This document shows positions 1 to 5,952 of a stretch of 9,492 nucleotides of DNA, piece by piece. Under the pieces are notes generated by a model, which was not told where the DNA came from, made no database searches, and was given only the letters and a program-made list of their open reading frames with translations. A program made the position numbers and the translations under genes. Each line of letters opens with the position of its first letter. Position 1 is the stretch's first letter. The stretch comes from a bacterium (lineage in GTDB: Bacteria > Patescibacteriota > Minisyncoccia > Phycocordibacterales > SBAW01). Where the stretch lies: positions 1-9,492 of the forward strand of contig JAKALC010000023.1 of NCBI GenBank assembly GCA_021813335.1. The letters run 5' to 3'.

Positions 1-669
1 CTCGTCGCGATACGCAACGATACCATCGAAAAATACCGGCGCATCGCGGCCGACACGTCCCTCGCCGCCGCGTTCCTCGAGATCGAGGTATTCAGCGCGA
101 CCCGCGCTTCGCTCGAGCACGGCATCGCTCCCATCGCGGTCGTCGATCTCGGCGCGGCGGCGACGAAGTTCTACGTCGTCGAGCGCGGCATCATCCGCGA
201 GAGCCACCTCATCAACCGCGGCAGCCAGGAGCTCTCGCTCAACGCGTCACGCGCGCTCGGCATCACCGTGATGCAGGCCGAGGAGCTCAAGCGGAAGATC
301 GGCATCGCGGCGCAAAACGGCTCGCCTGCGGTCGCGGTCGTCGGCGTGCCGAACCTGACGCTCGAGAACGTGCAGCAGTCGTTCACGCTGACGCTCTCGC
401 CGCTTCTTTCCGACGTGGCGCGCACGCTCTCGTCGTTCGAGCAGCGCTCCGGCCAGACCGTGACCTCCGTCGTGTTCACCGGAGGCGGCGCGTCGCTGCG
501 CGGGTTCAAGGAGTACGCGCAGTCGCAGCTCAATCTGGATGTGCGGCTCGCCGACCCGTTCAGCAAGGTCGAGGTCCCGGCGTTCCTCGAGGGCGTGCTC
601 AAAGAGGTCGGGCCGGAATTTTCCGTCGCCGTCGGGCTCGCGCTGCGCCGCCTGCAAGAGATCGGCTGA
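1..669 (+). CDS. pilM: PilM, actin-like ATPase of the T4P alignment complex (3' part; start outside window)
   Basis: The reading frame is open from base 1 to a TGA at 667-669, giving 222 residues of a protein usually about 350 long. PilM is a cytoplasmic actin/FtsA-fold protein that binds the cytoplasmic N-terminus of PilN and links the PilN/O/P complex to the motor ATPases. Two nucleotide-pocket signatures are visible. A phosphate-2-like segment, VVDLGAAATKFYVV, lies at about residues 46-59 of the visible part. An adenosine-binding segment, TGGGASLRGF, lies at about 160-169 (bases 478-507). The glycine-rich SRALGI helix and the C-terminal end SVAVGLALRR also match the family. Its position just upstream of the PilN/PilO-like genes supports the call. 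FtsA and MreB are unlikely given the neighbours. The upstream third, with the phosphate-1 motif, is not in the window. Confidence 0.9.
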   Translation, partial: LVAIRNDTIEKYRRIAADTSLAAAFLEIEVFSATRASLEHGIAPIAVVDLGAAATKFYVVERGIIRESHLINRGSQELSLNASRALGITVMQAEELKRKIGIAAQNGSPAVAVVGVPNLTLENVQQSFTLTLSPLLSDVARTLSSFEQRSGQTVTSVVFTGGGASLRGFKEYAQSQLNLDVRLADPFSKVEVPAFLEGVLKEVGPEFSVAVGLALRRLQEIG

Positions 670-681
670 CGCTCCGGCGAG

Positions 682-697
682 CTATCCACTTTCCACA
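682..697 (+). promoter_or_regulatory. Two overlapping near-matches to the DnaA box in the pilM-pilN gap
   Basis: CTATCCACT (682-690) and CTTTCCACA (689-697) each differ from TTATCCACA at two positions and overlap by one base. On their own they would be noise. They are listed because exact copies of the box occur before both pilin genes, and because this pair also lies upstream of a -10-like element (730-738). Whether any protein binds here is unknown. Confidence 0.2.
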
Positions 698-729
698 CCC
701 CGCGGCACCCACCGCCATCGCGGCCCGCG

Positions 730-738
730 TGATACTAT
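730..738 (+). promoter_or_regulatory. Extended -10 promoter candidate for the pilN-pilO-P-like genes
   Basis: TGATACTAT fits an extended -10 (TG, one base, then TACTAT at 733-738) in an otherwise GC-rich gap. A start point near 745 would give a leader of about 36 nt before the ATG at 781. No TTGACA-like -35 is visible at normal spacing, which is compatible with extended -10 promoters. Confidence 0.45.
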
Positions 739-780
739 AAAGAGCAACGAGCGCGGCCGTCCGCAGGTTGTGATCTTCAT

Positions 781-1518
781 ATGCCCCCTCAGATGCAGAC
801 ATCGTTCATCCCGAAGAAACCTCTCGTCGAGGGGGCTCCCGTGCGGCGTGCGCATATGGGCATTATGTGGTTCGTCGCCCTCCTCCTGTTCGTCGCGTCG
901 ATCGTCGCGGGCGGCGCCGCCTTCGCTTACCAGCTTTCGCTGCAGAGCGCCATCAAGTCGGAGAGCGATTCGCTCGCGCGGGCGCAGGCCGCCTACGACC
1001 CGTCGGTCATAAACAGCATCATCCGCCTCGACGACCGCATCACCCAGTCGAAGATCCTGCTGCAGAAGCACCTCGCGCCGTCGTCGATATTCTCGATGCT
1101 CGAGTCGAGCACCCTGCAGAACGTCCGCTTCACCAACTTCTCCTACAGCATCAATCCCGACGGGACCGCGGCCCTCGCGCTCTCGGGCGAGGCGCTCGAT
1201 TTCGCGAGCGTCGCGCTCCAGTCCGACGCTTTCGGGCAGGATCGCGATCTCAAGGACATTCTTTTTTCCGACATCAATATCGATCCCGCGACCGGCCACA
1301 TCGTCTTCAAAATGACGGGGACGGTCGCCTCATCGTTCCTGTTGTATCGGAACTCGGCGTCGATGGCCCAGGGTTCGGCCGCCGGAGCCGCGGCGCCGTC
1401 GCCGGCTCCGGCGGCCTCCGTTCAGGCGCCCGCGGCCGCGGCGCCTTCCTCATCGGCCGGACCGTCGTCCTCGGTCCCCGCGCCGCCCATACCGGCCGCG
1501 ACATCGTCGGCACGCTAA
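781..1518 (+). CDS. pilN: PilN-like single-pass inner-membrane T4P assembly protein with Ala/Pro/Ser-rich tail
   Basis: This 245-residue protein has a short cytoplasmic N-terminus containing SFIPKKP (residues 8-14). One transmembrane helix follows at about 28-50 (WFVALLLFVASIVAGGA region). A helical and then alpha/beta periplasm-side domain spans about 51-193. The layout is that of PilN, whose cytoplasmic tail docks on PilM. Here SFIPKKP sits where the canonical INLLP PilM-binding motif would be, so I infer it plays that part. Residues 195-245 are almost entirely Ala, Pro and Ser, with a likely disordered tail that ordinary PilN lacks. The ATG at 781 is the first plausible start: the frame is closed upstream by TGA at 730-732 with no ATG/GTG between. 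No good ribosome site is visible, only AGG at 765-767, 13 nt away. The call rests on topology and gene order more than on strong sequence motifs. Confidence 0.65.
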   Translation: MPPQMQTSFIPKKPLVEGAPVRRAHMGIMWFVALLLFVASIVAGGAAFAYQLSLQSAIKSESDSLARAQAAYDPSVINSIIRLDDRITQSKILLQKHLAPSSIFSMLESSTLQNVRFTNFSYSINPDGTAALALSGEALDFASVALQSDAFGQDRDLKDILFSDINIDPATGHIVFKMTGTVASSFLLYRNSASMAQGSAAGAAAPSPAPAASVQAPAAAAPSSSAGPSSSVPAPPIPAATSSAR

Positions 1519-1534
1519 CACATCGCGCTATCGT

Positions 1535-2092
1535 ATGACACGCATCATCCTGCCATTCGTCCTCATCGTCGCGGCCCTCGGCCTCTTTATGATGTATACC
1601 AATCCGACCTACCAGGCCATCAAGGGGCTGCAGGCGGAACAGCAGCAGTACACGACGGCGCTCGACCAGTCGTCGCAGGTCCGCGCGCAGCGCGACCAGC
1701 TCCTCGCGCGGCGCAACACGTTCTCGACCGACGATATCCGCAAGCTTGAGCGGATGCTTCCCGACAACGTCGACAATATCCGCCTCATCATCGACACCAA
1801 CGATATCGCGGCGCGCTACCACCTCCAGGTGACGAACGTCTCGCTCAATACCGTGAGCGAAACGGCCGCCGGCAGCATCGGCGGAGGCGCCTCGGCGGTC
1901 GGCTCCGTGCAGATATCATTCTCCATCGCCGCGACCTACGACGATTTCCTCTCGTTCCTCCGCGATCTCGAGCACAGCTTGCGCCTTATCGACGTCGAAA
2001 GCATCAAGTTCAACACCCAAGCAGCGACCGCCTCGAAGACGGGCGACGTCAACACGTACACGCTGACCATTAGAACCTACTGGCTCCGCTGA
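1535..2092 (+). CDS. pilO: PilO-like inner-membrane T4P assembly protein
   Basis: This 185-residue bitopic protein has an N-terminal transmembrane helix at about residues 4-21 (IILPFVLIVAALGLFMMY). A Gln-rich coiled coil follows at about 28-60, then a ferredoxin-like domain. The segment KLERMLPDNVDNIRLI with the following HLQVTNVSL, and the later YDDFLSFLRDLEHSLRLIDV helix-strand unit, are typical of PilO (which also has LLP plus YxxFxxFL..LE). PilO dimerises with PilN through the coiled coils and ferredoxin folds and transmits motor state across the membrane. The gene begins 16 nt after the PilN-like stop, with GCGCTATCGT before the ATG and no Shine-Dalgarno site. Translation may therefore depend on coupling. 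The C-terminus TLTIRTYWLR is a natural PilO-like final strand. GspM (type II secretion) has the same architecture, but the nearby PilT favours PilO. Confidence 0.8.
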   Translation: MTRIILPFVLIVAALGLFMMYTNPTYQAIKGLQAEQQQYTTALDQSSQVRAQRDQLLARRNTFSTDDIRKLERMLPDNVDNIRLIIDTNDIAARYHLQVTNVSLNTVSETAAGSIGGGASAVGSVQISFSIAATYDDFLSFLRDLEHSLRLIDVESIKFNTQAATASKTGDVNTYTLTIRTYWLR

Positions 2093-2099
2093 CCCGCCC

Positions 2100-2105
2100 T
2101 AACTT
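2100..2105 (+). promoter_or_regulatory. Weak leaderless -10 candidate before the P-like gene
   Basis: TAACTT fits the TANNNT pattern and ends 7 nt before the ATG at 2113, the same geometry as the better candidates before pilB, pilin 2 and pilD. It is weak by itself and has no TG extension. Confidence 0.25.
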
Positions 2106-2112
2106 CATCGCT

Positions 2113-2472
2113 ATGGATTTCTTACGCTCAAATAAGACGCTCATCGGAGGGCTCGTCGTCGCGATCGCCGTCGTCTACGGCATCTGGCAGTACTCGCAGA
2201 CCGGGTCCGGCGGCTCGTCGCTCTCCGCGACGCCGACCACCTCGGCTGCGGGAGCCGATCTCCTGGTCGCGCTCACGAACCTTCAGGCCGTCAAGCTCGA
2301 CGACTCGATATTCTCCGACCCGGCGTTCCAGAGCCTCTCCGACTTCGGTGTAACGCTTCCCGCGCAGCCTCTCGGCAGGCCGAATCCGTTCTCGGCGCTC
2401 TCGGGGGCGGGTGCGGGCGGCCCGGCGGTCCTTCCTCAGAACATCACGTCGGGCACCGCGACGAAAAAATAG
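2113..2472 (+). CDS. Small membrane-anchored protein with PilP-like GRPNPF motif
   Basis: This 119-residue protein has a single N-terminal membrane helix at about residues 9-25 (TLIGGLVVAIAVVYGIW). A Ser/Thr/Gly-rich linker and a short conserved-looking block follow: LDDSIFSDPAFQSLSDFGV, then LPAQPLGRPNPFSAL. GRxNPF resembles the GRRDPF-type sequence in the N-terminal part of PilP and related GspC-class proteins, which pack against PilN/PilO. The gene occupies the pilP slot (after pilO), but there is no lipobox cysteine and no room for the PilP beta-sandwich that contacts a secretin. My inference is a minimal PilP-equivalent for an envelope without an outer membrane. It starts 20 nt after the PilO-like stop and ends in a Gly/Ala/Lys tail (TATKK). 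The gene is real by frame, spacing and codon use; the function is uncertain. Confidence 0.6.
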   Translation: MDFLRSNKTLIGGLVVAIAVVYGIWQYSQTGSGGSSLSATPTTSAAGADLLVALTNLQAVKLDDSIFSDPAFQSLSDFGVTLPAQPLGRPNPFSALSGAGAGGPAVLPQNITSGTATKK

Positions 2473-2504
2473 CGGGCTCTCGATGCGGTGCTCAGGGAAC
2501 CCGG

Positions 2505-2513
2505 TGCGACACT
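2505..2513 (+). promoter_or_regulatory. Extended -10, leaderless-type promoter candidate for pilB
   Basis: TGCGACACT (TG, C, GACACT at 2508-2513) ends 7 nt before the ATG at 2521, so a normal start point would fall on or next to the start codon. TATAAC at 2513-2518 is an alternative -10, but it would place the start inside the gene. No ribosome binding site lies between here and the ATG. Confidence 0.4.
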
Positions 2514-2520
2514 ATAACGT

Positions 2521-4401
2521 ATGGACGTACTCGCGCTTCTTGCCGACAAAGGAATCATAGATCGTAAGCAAATCCCGGCGATCCAGCACGATGCCGGAGA
2601 CGCTTCCGCGACGCCCGCCTCGATCGAGGCGGCGCTTTCCCGCAGCGGCATACCTTCCGAAGCGGTCCTCGCCGCGAAGGGGGAGTACTACGAGATGCCG
2701 ACGCGCACGATCGCCGACGCATCGAGCATCACCTTCGATGTCTTGCGCTATGTCCCGGAGGAAAGCGCCCGCTACTACGGACTCGCTCCGCTCGGCGTCG
2801 TCGACGGCGCGCTCGAGCTCGGCATCACTGATCCCGACAATCTCGAGGCGCGGGATGTCATCAACTTCATCTCGAACAAGGCGGGCATCCCTTACAAGCT
2901 CTTCCTCGTTTCGGAAACCGACTTCGCGAAGGTTCTCGAGCGCTACTCGGGGCTGGGCGGCGAGGTAGGGCAGGCCCTGGGAGAGCTTGAGACCGAGATC
3001 GCCGGCGCGGCGCGGGGAGGGAAGGGCGGGCGCGAAGAAGTGCAGACCCCCGAGGGAGAGACGATAACGGAAACGGGAGCCGCCGCGATAACGGAAGACG
3101 CTCCGGTCACGAAGATCGTGGCGACCGTCGTCCGGCACGCGGTCGAGGAAGACGCGTCCGACATCCACATCGAAGCGATGTCCGACCGGACCCGCGTGCG
3201 GTTCCGCGTCGACGGCGCTCTTTCGACCTACCTCACGCTGCCGCAGAAGATCCACCCCGCCGTCGTTACGCGCATCAAGGTCCTCTCCAATATGCGCCTC
3301 GACGAGCGTCGCAAGCCGCAGGACGGGCGCTTCTCCGCGCGTGTCGGCGGCAACCGCGTCGACTTCCGCGTCTCGACCTTCCCGACCTATTGGGGAGAGA
3401 AGGTCGAGATGCGCATCTTGGGTTCGCAGTCGAAAGAGTGGACGCTCGACAAGCTCGGCCTTTCGGAACGCAACCTGAAGCTCTTGCGCGAGGCGGTGCG
3501 CAAGCCCTACGGCCTCGTGCTCATCTCGGGACCGACCGGCTCCGGCAAATCGACGACGCTCTACTCGGTCCTCTCGGAGACGGACACGGAAACGAAGAAC
3601 GTCCTCTCGCTCGAAGATCCCGTCGAGTACACCATTTCGGGCGTCAGTCAGTCGCAGGTGCGCCCGGAGATCGGCTACACCTTCGCGACGGGGCTCCGCA
3701 CGACGCTGCGCCAAGACCCGAACATCATTATGGTGGGCGAGATACGCGACAAGGAGACCGCGGAGCTCGCGGTACAGGCCGCTTTGACCGGCCACCTCGT
3801 GCTCTCGACCATCCACACGAACGATTCCATCGGCATCGTGCCGCGCCTTCTCGATATGGGCGTCGACCCCTACCTCATTCCGCCGACCCTTATTCTGGGC
3901 GTCGCGCAGCGCCTCGTCAGAACGCTGTGCCCCTCGGGCGGAGAAAAGGTGCCCGTCGAAGGCAGCCTCAAGGAAATGCTCAACAGCCAGTTCGCCGACC
4001 TCCCGAAGCAATACCGCGACGAGATACCGCCTCTCGACCACGTCTACCGGCTCAAGCCGACGAAAGAGTGCCCTTCGGGCACGCGCGGCCGCACCTCGGT
4101 CGTCGAGATGTTCGAAATGACGCCCGAGCTCGAGCGCGCCATCCTCGCCGGCAAGTCGCAGCAAGAGCTCTATCAGATCGTGCGCAAGGAAGGAATGCTC
4201 ACCATCAAGGAGAATGCTATCATTAAGTCGGCGCAAGGCATCGTGCCGTTCGAGGAAGTGAACACCGTGGGCGGCGAATTCGACTTTGCGTTCGAAGAAG
4301 AGGAGGCCGTTGAAGCCGTGAGCGAAGGGGAAGGGGAGCTCGTCGCCGCCAAAAAGAAGCGCAGCGGGGAAGAAAAAGAGGGTTCAAGCGTCGAATTTTA
4401 A
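2521..4401 (+). CDS. pilB: PilB, T4P extension ATPase (GspE/PilB family)
   Basis: This 626-residue cytoplasmic hexameric ATPase powers pilin polymerisation through PilC. Residues 1 to about 145 form the N-terminal PilB/MshE-N-type domain (YVPEESARYYGLAPLG). N2 and the catalytic domain follow, with Walker A GPTGSGKST (337-345, Lys343), Asp box LEDPVEY (364-370), Walker B IIMVGEIRD (402-410, Glu407) and His box GHLVLSTIHT (424-433). The family's zinc-binding four-cysteine module is reduced to single cysteines at 470 (LCPSGG) and 517 (ECPSGTRGR), so metal binding is doubtful. After the normal end near FEEVNTVGG there is an extra, highly charged tail of about 38 residues (FEEEEAVEAV, then AAKKKRSGEEKEG). 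The gene starts 48 nt after the P-like gene. The presence of PilT makes PilB more likely than GspE. Confidence 0.96.
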   Translation: MDVLALLADKGIIDRKQIPAIQHDAGDASATPASIEAALSRSGIPSEAVLAAKGEYYEMPTRTIADASSITFDVLRYVPEESARYYGLAPLGVVDGALELGITDPDNLEARDVINFISNKAGIPYKLFLVSETDFAKVLERYSGLGGEVGQALGELETEIAGAARGGKGGREEVQTPEGETITETGAAAITEDAPVTKIVATVVRHAVEEDASDIHIEAMSDRTRVRFRVDGALSTYLTLPQKIHPAVVTRIKVLSNMRLDERRKPQDGRFSARVGGNRVDFRVSTFPTYWGEKVEMRILGSQSKEWTLDKLGLSERNLKLLREAVRKPYGLVLISGPTGSGKSTTLYSVLSETDTETKNVLSLEDPVEYTISGVSQSQVRPEIGYTFATGLRTTLRQDPNIIMVGEIRDKETAELAVQAALTGHLVLSTIHTNDSIGIVPRLLDMGVDPYLIPPTLILGVAQRLVRTLCPSGGEKVPVEGSLKEMLNSQFADLPKQYRDEIPPLDHVYRLKPTKECPSGTRGRTSVVEMFEMTPELERAILAGKSQQELYQIVRKEGMLTIKENAIIKSAQGIVPFEEVNTVGGEFDFAFEEEEAVEAVSEGEGELVAAKKKRSGEEKEGSSVEF

Positions 4402-4430
4402 TAACCGCGTATCGTTTTGAAAATCATCCT

Positions 4431-4838
4431 ATGGCCGACACTCCTGCCGCACAGAAAGTCCTTCTCGTCGACGACGACCAGTTCCTGCTCGACCTCTATG
4501 CGAGGAAGTTCGAGATGAACGGCTTCGATCCGGTGAAAGCGAACAGCGCTCTCGAAGCTCTCGAGCACCTCCGCACGGGCCTTTCCCCGGTCGCCATCGT
4601 GTTCGACATCATTATGCCGGAGATGGACGGCTACGGCTTTCTCGAAACGCTCGGGAAGGAGCGCCTCGCGCCCGGGGCCATCAAGATAGCGCTCTCGAAC
4701 GAGACCGAAGACGGCGGCGTCGACCGCGCCCGGGCGCTCGGCGCCGACGGCTATATCGCCAAGGCTTCGTCGGTCCCGTCGGAAACGGTCCAGTCGGTCC
4801 TTTCCATTATGAGCGAGCTTCAAAGCACGAAGCAATAA
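4431..4838 (+). CDS. Stand-alone CheY-like receiver (response regulator) between pilB and pilT
   Basis: This 135-residue protein consists of one receiver domain and nothing else. The acidic pocket is Asp14-Asp15-Asp16 (LLVDDDQF). The phosphoacceptor is Asp59 in VFDIIMPEMDG, the switch residue is Ser89 (IALSNE), and the conserved lysine is Lys111, following Tyr108 (YIAKAS). All residues needed for phosphorylation are present, and no DNA-binding or enzymatic output domain follows. It should therefore act by protein contact, as CheY or the PilG/PilH regulators do. Position is the main clue to the partner: the gene starts 29 nt after pilB and ends 26 nt before pilT, so control of extension versus retraction is a reasonable inference. 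No histidine kinase is in the window. The sequence before the ATG (AAAATCATCCT) holds neither a ribosome site nor a clear promoter, which suggests co-transcription with pilB. Confidence 0.93.
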   Translation: MADTPAAQKVLLVDDDQFLLDLYARKFEMNGFDPVKANSALEALEHLRTGLSPVAIVFDIIMPEMDGYGFLETLGKERLAPGAIKIALSNETEDGGVDRARALGADGYIAKASSVPSETVQSVLSIMSELQSTKQ

Positions 4839-4840
4839 AT

Positions 4841-4854
4841 CGCGGCATCCCGCG
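4841..4854 (+). other. Small GC hairpin between the receiver gene and pilT
   Basis: CGCGG (4841-4845) pairs perfectly with CCGCG (4850-4854) around a CATC loop, in the 26-nt gap between the receiver stop and the pilT start. No T-run follows, so it is not an intrinsic terminator. It might act in mRNA stability or start-site accessibility, or be chance in GC-rich DNA. Confidence 0.3.
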
Positions 4855-4864
4855 CCACGGACTA

Positions 4865-5926
4865 ATGGAGTACAAGAAACAGATCGGTTCGCTCACGGAG
4901 ACCGTCATCGCCCAGGGGGCGAGCGACTTGCACCTGATCGCCGGCAACCGCCCCGTCGTCCGCGTCTCGGGCTCGCTCACGACGCTTCTCTCCGAACCGG
5001 AACTCTCGAATGCCGATATGGAGGGTTTCATCGACGCGCTTCTTTCCGACGAGCAGAAAAAGAGATTTCTGGAGACGAAAGAGATCGACTTCTCTTGGTC
5101 GTACGGCGATAAGGCGCGCTTCCGCGGCAACGGATACGTCGAGCGCGGCGTCATCGGGATCGCGCTGCGCCTCATTCCGCAGCAGATAAAGACGCTCGCC
5201 GAACTCAATCTGCCGCCCATCCTCGAGACGTTCGCCGGGCGCGAGCAGGGATTCTTCCTCGTCGTGGGCCCGGTCGGCCAGGGAAAGACCACGACCCTCG
5301 CGTCGATGATCGAGCTCATCAATCAGACGCGCTCGGACCACATCATCACGATCGAGGACCCCATAGAATACCTGTTCGAGAACAAGCGCTCGCTCGTCGA
5401 CCAGCGCGAGGTCCGCATCGATACCGCGAGTTTCGACGTCGCGCTCCAGTCGGTATTCCGTCAGGACGTCGACGTCGTTATGATCGGCGAAATGCGCACG
5501 CCCGAAACCATCTCGACCGCGGTCACCGCCGCGGAAACGGGTCACCTCGTGTTTTCGACCCTCCATACCAACAATGCGGCGCAGACCGTCGACCGCATCA
5601 TCGACTCGTTCCCGGCGGCGCAGCAGGGGCAGATCCGCATCCAGCTCGCCTCATCGCTCATCGGCATCTTCTCCCAGCGCCTCGTTCCGCGCGTCGCGGG
5701 CGGCCTCATACCCGTCTACGAGCTTATGATAAACAACGATGCGGTCGGAAACCTTATCCGCGAAAAGCGCACCCACGAGCTGCAGACCGTCATCGAGACG
5801 GGCACTTCGGAGGGGATGATCGATATGAACCGCTCCCTCGCCGAGCTCGTACGGGCGGGCGAGATAACGATCGAGACGGCCTACTCCCGCTCGTGGAATC
5901 CGAAAACGCTCGAACGCCTGCTGTAG
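4865..5926 (+). CDS. pilT: PilT, T4P retraction ATPase
   Basis: This 353-residue protein is the usual length for PilT, the hexameric ATPase that disassembles the pilus and pulls it back. The N-terminal PAS-like domain opens with the PilT-type ASDLHLIAGNRPVVRVSG (residues 19-36). The ATPase core has Walker A GPVGQGKTT (135-143, Lys141), Asp box TIEDPIEY with the PilT signature LVDQREV shortly after, Walker B VMIGEMRT (205-212, Glu209) and His box GHLVFSTLHT (226-235). ARGININE-rich VFRQDVDVV precedes Walker B. Two departures from textbook PilT are the P-loop (Val and Gln in place of Thr and Ser of GPTGSGKST) and Thr212 where RD is usual. The ATG at 4865 immediately precedes the conserved N-terminus. 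CCACGGACTA before it is a poor ribosome site. PilU is an alternative name for a second retraction ATPase. Confidence 0.94.
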   Translation: MEYKKQIGSLTETVIAQGASDLHLIAGNRPVVRVSGSLTTLLSEPELSNADMEGFIDALLSDEQKKRFLETKEIDFSWSYGDKARFRGNGYVERGVIGIALRLIPQQIKTLAELNLPPILETFAGREQGFFLVVGPVGQGKTTTLASMIELINQTRSDHIITIEDPIEYLFENKRSLVDQREVRIDTASFDVALQSVFRQDVDVVMIGEMRTPETISTAVTAAETGHLVFSTLHTNNAAQTVDRIIDSFPAAQQGQIRIQLASSLIGIFSQRLVPRVAGGLIPVYELMINNDAVGNLIREKRTHELQTVIETGTSEGMIDMNRSLAELVRAGEITIETAYSRSWNPKTLERLL

Positions 5927-5941
5927 CCCGCCGATCCTTTC

Positions 5942-5947
5942 TATAAT
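5942..5947 (+). promoter_or_regulatory. Consensus -10 TATAAT directly before pilC (leaderless-type)
   Basis: A perfect TATAAT is followed by five Ts and then the ATG at 5953. The -10 therefore ends 5 nt before the start codon, leaving no room for a leader or ribosome site. The AT-rich island stands out sharply from the GC-rich surroundings. Confidence 0.5.
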
Positions 5948-5952
5948 TTTTT

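Noticed and set aside
2513..2518. TATAAC as the pilB -10
   Set aside because: It ends only 2 nt before the ATG, so the transcript would start inside the coding region. The GACACT with TG extension at 2505-2513 gives a usable start point.
3390..4226. Long second plus-strand frame inside pilB
   Set aside because: It is an Arg/His-rich out-of-frame shadow with no domain. The PilB frame carries all the Walker, Asp and His motifs.
2512..4236. Very long open frame on the minus strand opposite pilB (about 570 codons), with similar minus-strand frames opposite pilC, pilD and others
   Set aside because: These are products of high GC and RNY-type codon bias in the real plus-strand genes. The translations are Arg/Asp/His/Glu-rich without motifs, while the plus strand encodes unmistakable PilB, PilC and PilD.
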